64,000 nucleotides of DNA from Clostridia bacterium (GTDB lineage Bacteria > Bacillota > Clostridia > Christensenellales > Borkfalkiaceae): NCBI GenBank assembly GCA_017456055.1, contig JAFTKC010000010.1:62001-126000 (forward strand), in the 5' to 3' direction. Below, piece after piece: positions 61,963-64,000 of this stretch. The translations under genes were made by a program, and so were the position numbers. Every line of letters begins with the position of its first letter. Position 1 is the first letter of the stretch. The notes beneath the pieces were generated by a model. That model did no database searches, was not told the origin of the DNA, and saw nothing but the letters and a program-made list of their open reading frames with translations.

Positions 61963-62053
61963 ATAAAACCCCTACGTTTTTATGTGTTTAACTTTTTGTT
62001 AAAGGAGTGTTCTAGTGAAACAATTTATGAAAGTATACTACTCCTACCTTAAA
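61963..62053 (-). other. 5' leader of the exopolysaccharide operon
   Basis: About 85 bases of transcript precede the first gene, ending at AGGGG before the ATG. No terminator or known riboswitch is visible in it. Together with the promoter (62054-62082), AT-rich sequence (62083-62183) and the terminator at 62184 it accounts for the gap 61963-62296. Confidence 0.4.
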
Positions 62054-62082
62054 ATTTTAACACAACACCCCCAAATAGTCAA
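62054..62082 (-). promoter_or_regulatory. Promoter of the exopolysaccharide operon
   Basis: TTGACT (62082-62077), 17-base spacer, TAAAAT (62059-62054). Confidence 0.75.
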
Positions 62083-62183
62083 GGCCATATTTAAATTTAT
62101 ATTATATTATATAAATATATTTTACTAAATTTTTAAACAGAAACGACAAAAACAAACAAATTTCGACTATTTTTTAGAATAAA

Positions 62184-62216
62184 GAAAAAAGGTCATCCAA
62201 CCAAGTTAGATAACCT
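62184..62216 (-). terminator. Terminator after the ftsL-like gene
   Basis: Imperfect 12-bp stem AGGTTATCTAAC / GTTGGATGACCT (one G-T pair) followed by six T on the minus strand, about 80 bases after the stop. It ends the mraZ-rsmH-ftsL unit before the polysaccharide promoter. Confidence 0.75.
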
Positions 62217-62296
62217 ATTTTCTAAAAAAAGTTTTAAGAATGTTTTAATATAACGATTTTTGGGCGCAACTATAGATAGCGCCTAAAAATTAAAGT

Positions 62297-62956
62297 CTAA
62301 TTTCCTTTAACCATGCCTAACCCTTCTGCTTGCTCGATAACGTAAGCATCAGAAGATACAGAGTCGATTTCTTGACTTAACACGCTGTATTCAGCTACTT
62401 TTTGATTTAAAATCTCAGTTTTAGCAGCACTTTGACTCTTTAATGAAGTTAAAACACCCGTGTTAAGCACGATAAGTGCCAAAATTACGGTGACAGCCAA
62501 AGAGTATAGCACTAGAACTAATTTTCCCTTGCCGTTTAGTTGATAGCCTTGTTTTTGAGATTCTTTTTGTTTTTCCATGTCACTGTAAACCAAATCTACT
62601 TCACCATCACCAAACTGCAAGGTGGTAGAAGTCGGTTTAATATCTTCATCAGACAAGGATACTTCTTCAATAGATTGGTCCACAACTGAAGTTTCTACAA
62701 CGCTTTCAACCGTTTCAGTCTTAGCAACTTCAATCTCTTCCATATAACCACTTTCTGCATATCTATCGTAGTTTAAGAGTTTATCGAGATTTCTCTGCAT
62801 TCTTTCTCTTGCTTCTTCGGTGGTTTCACCCCTTTTTTCGTCTTGGGTAAACTCAGTATAAGACGCCGGAACTTTTCTCTCTAAAAGAGCGATTCCCGAG
62901 CCTTTTTGCTCATCATAATAACTTGTTCTACTTTCTTCGCGTCTAGTCGTTACCAT
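62297..62956 (-). CDS. ftsL: FtsL-like bitopic protein with long cytoplasmic N-terminus
   Basis: A 219-residue protein. Residues 1-145 are charged and acidic, without a known domain; a single membrane helix follows (about 147-170, LVLVLYSLAVTVILALIVLN); residues 171-219 can form a coiled coil (SAAKTEILNQKVAEYSVLSQ) and end EQAEGLGMVKGN, similar to the end of FtsL. The call rests on topology and position right after rsmH, where ftsL normally lies. Usual FtsL is about 100-130 residues, so the N-terminal extension is large. Confidence 0.65.
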   Translation of the reverse strand: MVTTRREESRTSYYDEQKGSGIALLERKVPASYTEFTQDEKRGETTEEARERMQRNLDKLLNYDRYAESGYMEEIEVAKTETVESVVETSVVDQSIEEVSLSDEDIKPTSTTLQFGDGEVDLVYSDMEKQKESQKQGYQLNGKGKLVLVLYSLAVTVILALIVLNTGVLTSLKSQSAAKTEILNQKVAEYSVLSQEIDSVSSDAYVIEQAEGLGMVKGN

Positions 62957-62975
62957 TTGATTTCTCCTTATCTTT

Positions 62976-63908
62976 TTATATCTTTTCCGCTATTCTAAGT
63001 TTTGCGCTTCTCGAACGAGAGTTTTTACTTAATTCCTCTTCGCTCGGAAGTATTGGATGTTTCGTAATTATGTTTATTTCTTTCTTTTTTCCACATACGC
63101 ATACGGGTAAACTTTTATCGCATATGCAGTCGGTTTCAAGTTCCTTAAAAGCCCTTTTTACAATCCTATCTTCTAAAGAATGAAAGGTCAATATAGCAAG
63201 TCTGCCTCCTTTTTTTAAGCCCCTCGCCATATCTAAAATCGTTTCATATAAACCGTCTAACTCGCCGTTAACTTCTATTCTCAAAGCCTGAAACGTACGC
63301 TTAGACGGATGCCCGTCTTTTTTGAATTTAGCAGGAATACTCTTTTCGATTATCGCATTGAGTTCTCCTACCGTTTCGATAGTTTTTCTCTGCCTTTCTA
63401 GACAAATGTTTTTTGCTATCGAATTTGAAAATCTTTCTTCGCCGTAAAGAGAAAAAATATTCTTTAACTCTTCTTGGCTATAAGTGTTTACAATTACTTT
63501 GGCTGACAAAGGATTATTTCTATCCATTCGCATATCAAGTTCTTCTTCAGCCGAGAGATAGGAAAAACCCCTACTTCTATCGTCTAGTTGAAAACTTGAT
63601 ACTCCCAAGTCTAATAATATTCCGTCAAAGCCTTCTATATGATACTCTTCTTTAATTTGCTTAAAATTTTTGAAGTTGCTTTTTATCGGCGTAAACCTTT
63701 CTCCAAATTCTTTTAGCCTCTCACCCGCTCTTTGCAAAGCGTAGTCGTCTAAATCAGTTGCAAAAAGTCTACCATTTGGCGAACTTTTTTTTAATATCTC
63801 GCAAGAGTGACCACCGCCACCTAGAGTTCCATCAAAATAAATTCCACCATCTACTACCTTGAGTGCGTCTAAACACTCTTCAAGCATAACCGAAACGTGA
63901 CTAAGCAT
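62976..63908 (-). CDS. rsmH: 16S rRNA (cytosine1402-N4)-methyltransferase
   Basis: A 310-residue SAM-dependent methyltransferase (MraW). Motifs: HVSVMLEECLDAL at the start, YFDGTLGGGGHS (about 24-35), LLDLGVSSFQLDDRSRGFSY near 97, HPSKRTFQALRIEVNGEL near 200 and LTFHSLEDRIVK near 243, followed by a cysteine-rich segment (CICDKSLPVCVCGKK). It overlaps the end of mraZ by 8 bases, standard for the mraZ-rsmH pair. Confidence 0.95.
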   Translation of the reverse strand: MLSHVSVMLEECLDALKVVDGGIYFDGTLGGGGHSCEILKKSSPNGRLFATDLDDYALQRAGERLKEFGERFTPIKSNFKNFKQIKEEYHIEGFDGILLDLGVSSFQLDDRSRGFSYLSAEEELDMRMDRNNPLSAKVIVNTYSQEELKNIFSLYGEERFSNSIAKNICLERQRKTIETVGELNAIIEKSIPAKFKKDGHPSKRTFQALRIEVNGELDGLYETILDMARGLKKGGRLAILTFHSLEDRIVKRAFKELETDCICDKSLPVCVCGKKKEINIITKHPILPSEEELSKNSRSRSAKLRIAEKI

Positions 63909-64000
63909 TGTTCTTTAACTCGTCTAACGCATCTGCTAAATCTAAGAAGTTAACGTCGTTAAAGTAATCGTTCCAAACTTCTTCACTCCATATTTCTACG
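63901..64000 (-). CDS. mraZ: MraZ, C-terminal fragment cut by window edge
   Basis: The last 32 codons are inside the window, ending ADALDELKNNA with stop TAG at 63903-63901. The visible segment VEIWSEEVWNDYF and NFLDLADALDEL match the C-terminus of MraZ, the transcriptional regulator that heads division clusters. It overlaps the rsmH start by 8 bases. Too short to appear as a full frame but convincing by position. Confidence 0.85.
   Translation of the reverse strand, partial: VEIWSEEVWNDYFNDVNFLDLADALDELKNNA

Noticed and set aside
62255..62292. Hairpin TTTTTAGGCGC / GCGCCCAAAAA right after the ftsL-like stop
   Set aside because: Good stem but followed by A-rich sequence on the minus strand, not a T-run; the terminator at 62184 is the better call.
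1..64000. CRISPR arrays, insertion sequences, prophage genes, rRNA operons
   Set aside because: No spaced direct repeats, transposase, integrase or phage structural genes, or rRNA sequences were seen in the window.

Overview
The window comes from a low-GC, Gram-positive, spore-forming anaerobe, most likely an uncultured gut member of the Clostridia. The evidence is sporulation genes yabP/yabQ at the left edge, a 2-oxoacid:ferredoxin oxidoreductase, T-box and lysine riboswitch leaders, a complete set of class II division genes, and MurE of the meso-diaminopimelate type. Almost every gene is on the minus strand; only the NhaC-type transporter, a small XRE regulator, an AraC regulator and one tRNA are on plus.

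Layout. (1) 1-5234, minus: one run of a metallophosphoesterase, a lone PTS IIC protein, pgsA, a flippase-like membrane protein, a GH39 glycosidase pseudogene with three lesions, yabP and the start of yabQ. (2) 5363-7378, plus: promoter, lysine riboswitch, terminator and an NhaC-family transporter with a cysteine-rich insert. (3) 7392-10899: a cysteine-containing hypothetical protein, then a perforin-like (MACPF) lipoprotein divergent from a tiny XRE regulator. Two matching inverted repeats lie between them, one filling the spacer of a consensus promoter. (4) 10907-19601, minus: an eight-gene operon behind two tandem T-box leaders. It encodes a LeuA-like protein without catalytic residues, a TIM-barrel/acyl-CoA ligase fusion, a branched-chain aminotransferase, a P-loop ATPase and a four-subunit oxidoreductase. 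I infer amino-acid synthesis by reductive carboxylation of branched-chain acyl-CoA. (5) 19620-24673, minus: amidohydrolase, HNH protein, YhaN/YhaO-like pair and trmB; then tRNA-Pro(GGG) and a zinc-ribbon/TM2 protein.

(6) 25222-63999, minus: a division and cell-wall (dcw) cluster cut into pieces. In transcription order it runs mraZ (partial), rsmH, an ftsL-like gene, a 20-kb exopolysaccharide locus, a class B PBP, an L-fucose module (araC/fucU/fucI), a phosphohexomutase and ygjV, then murE-mraY-murD-ftsW-murA-ftsQ-ftsA-ftsZ. murF and murG are absent from their usual places. The polysaccharide locus has its own promoter and terminator. It encodes an initiating sugar-phosphate transferase fused to an HpcH/HpaI aldolase-like domain, a 2-hydroxyacid dehydrogenase, five or six glycosyltransferases, a polymerase-like protein, Wzx, three acyltransferases, LicD, an ATP-grasp protein and the CapE/F/G route to UDP-N-acetyl-L-fucosamine.

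Points that simple ORF calling would miss: the PBP seems to start at an ATT codon; two genes (metallophosphoesterase and XRE) look leaderless; yabQ and mraZ are cut by the window edges; several starts are moved to codons with a ribosome binding site.
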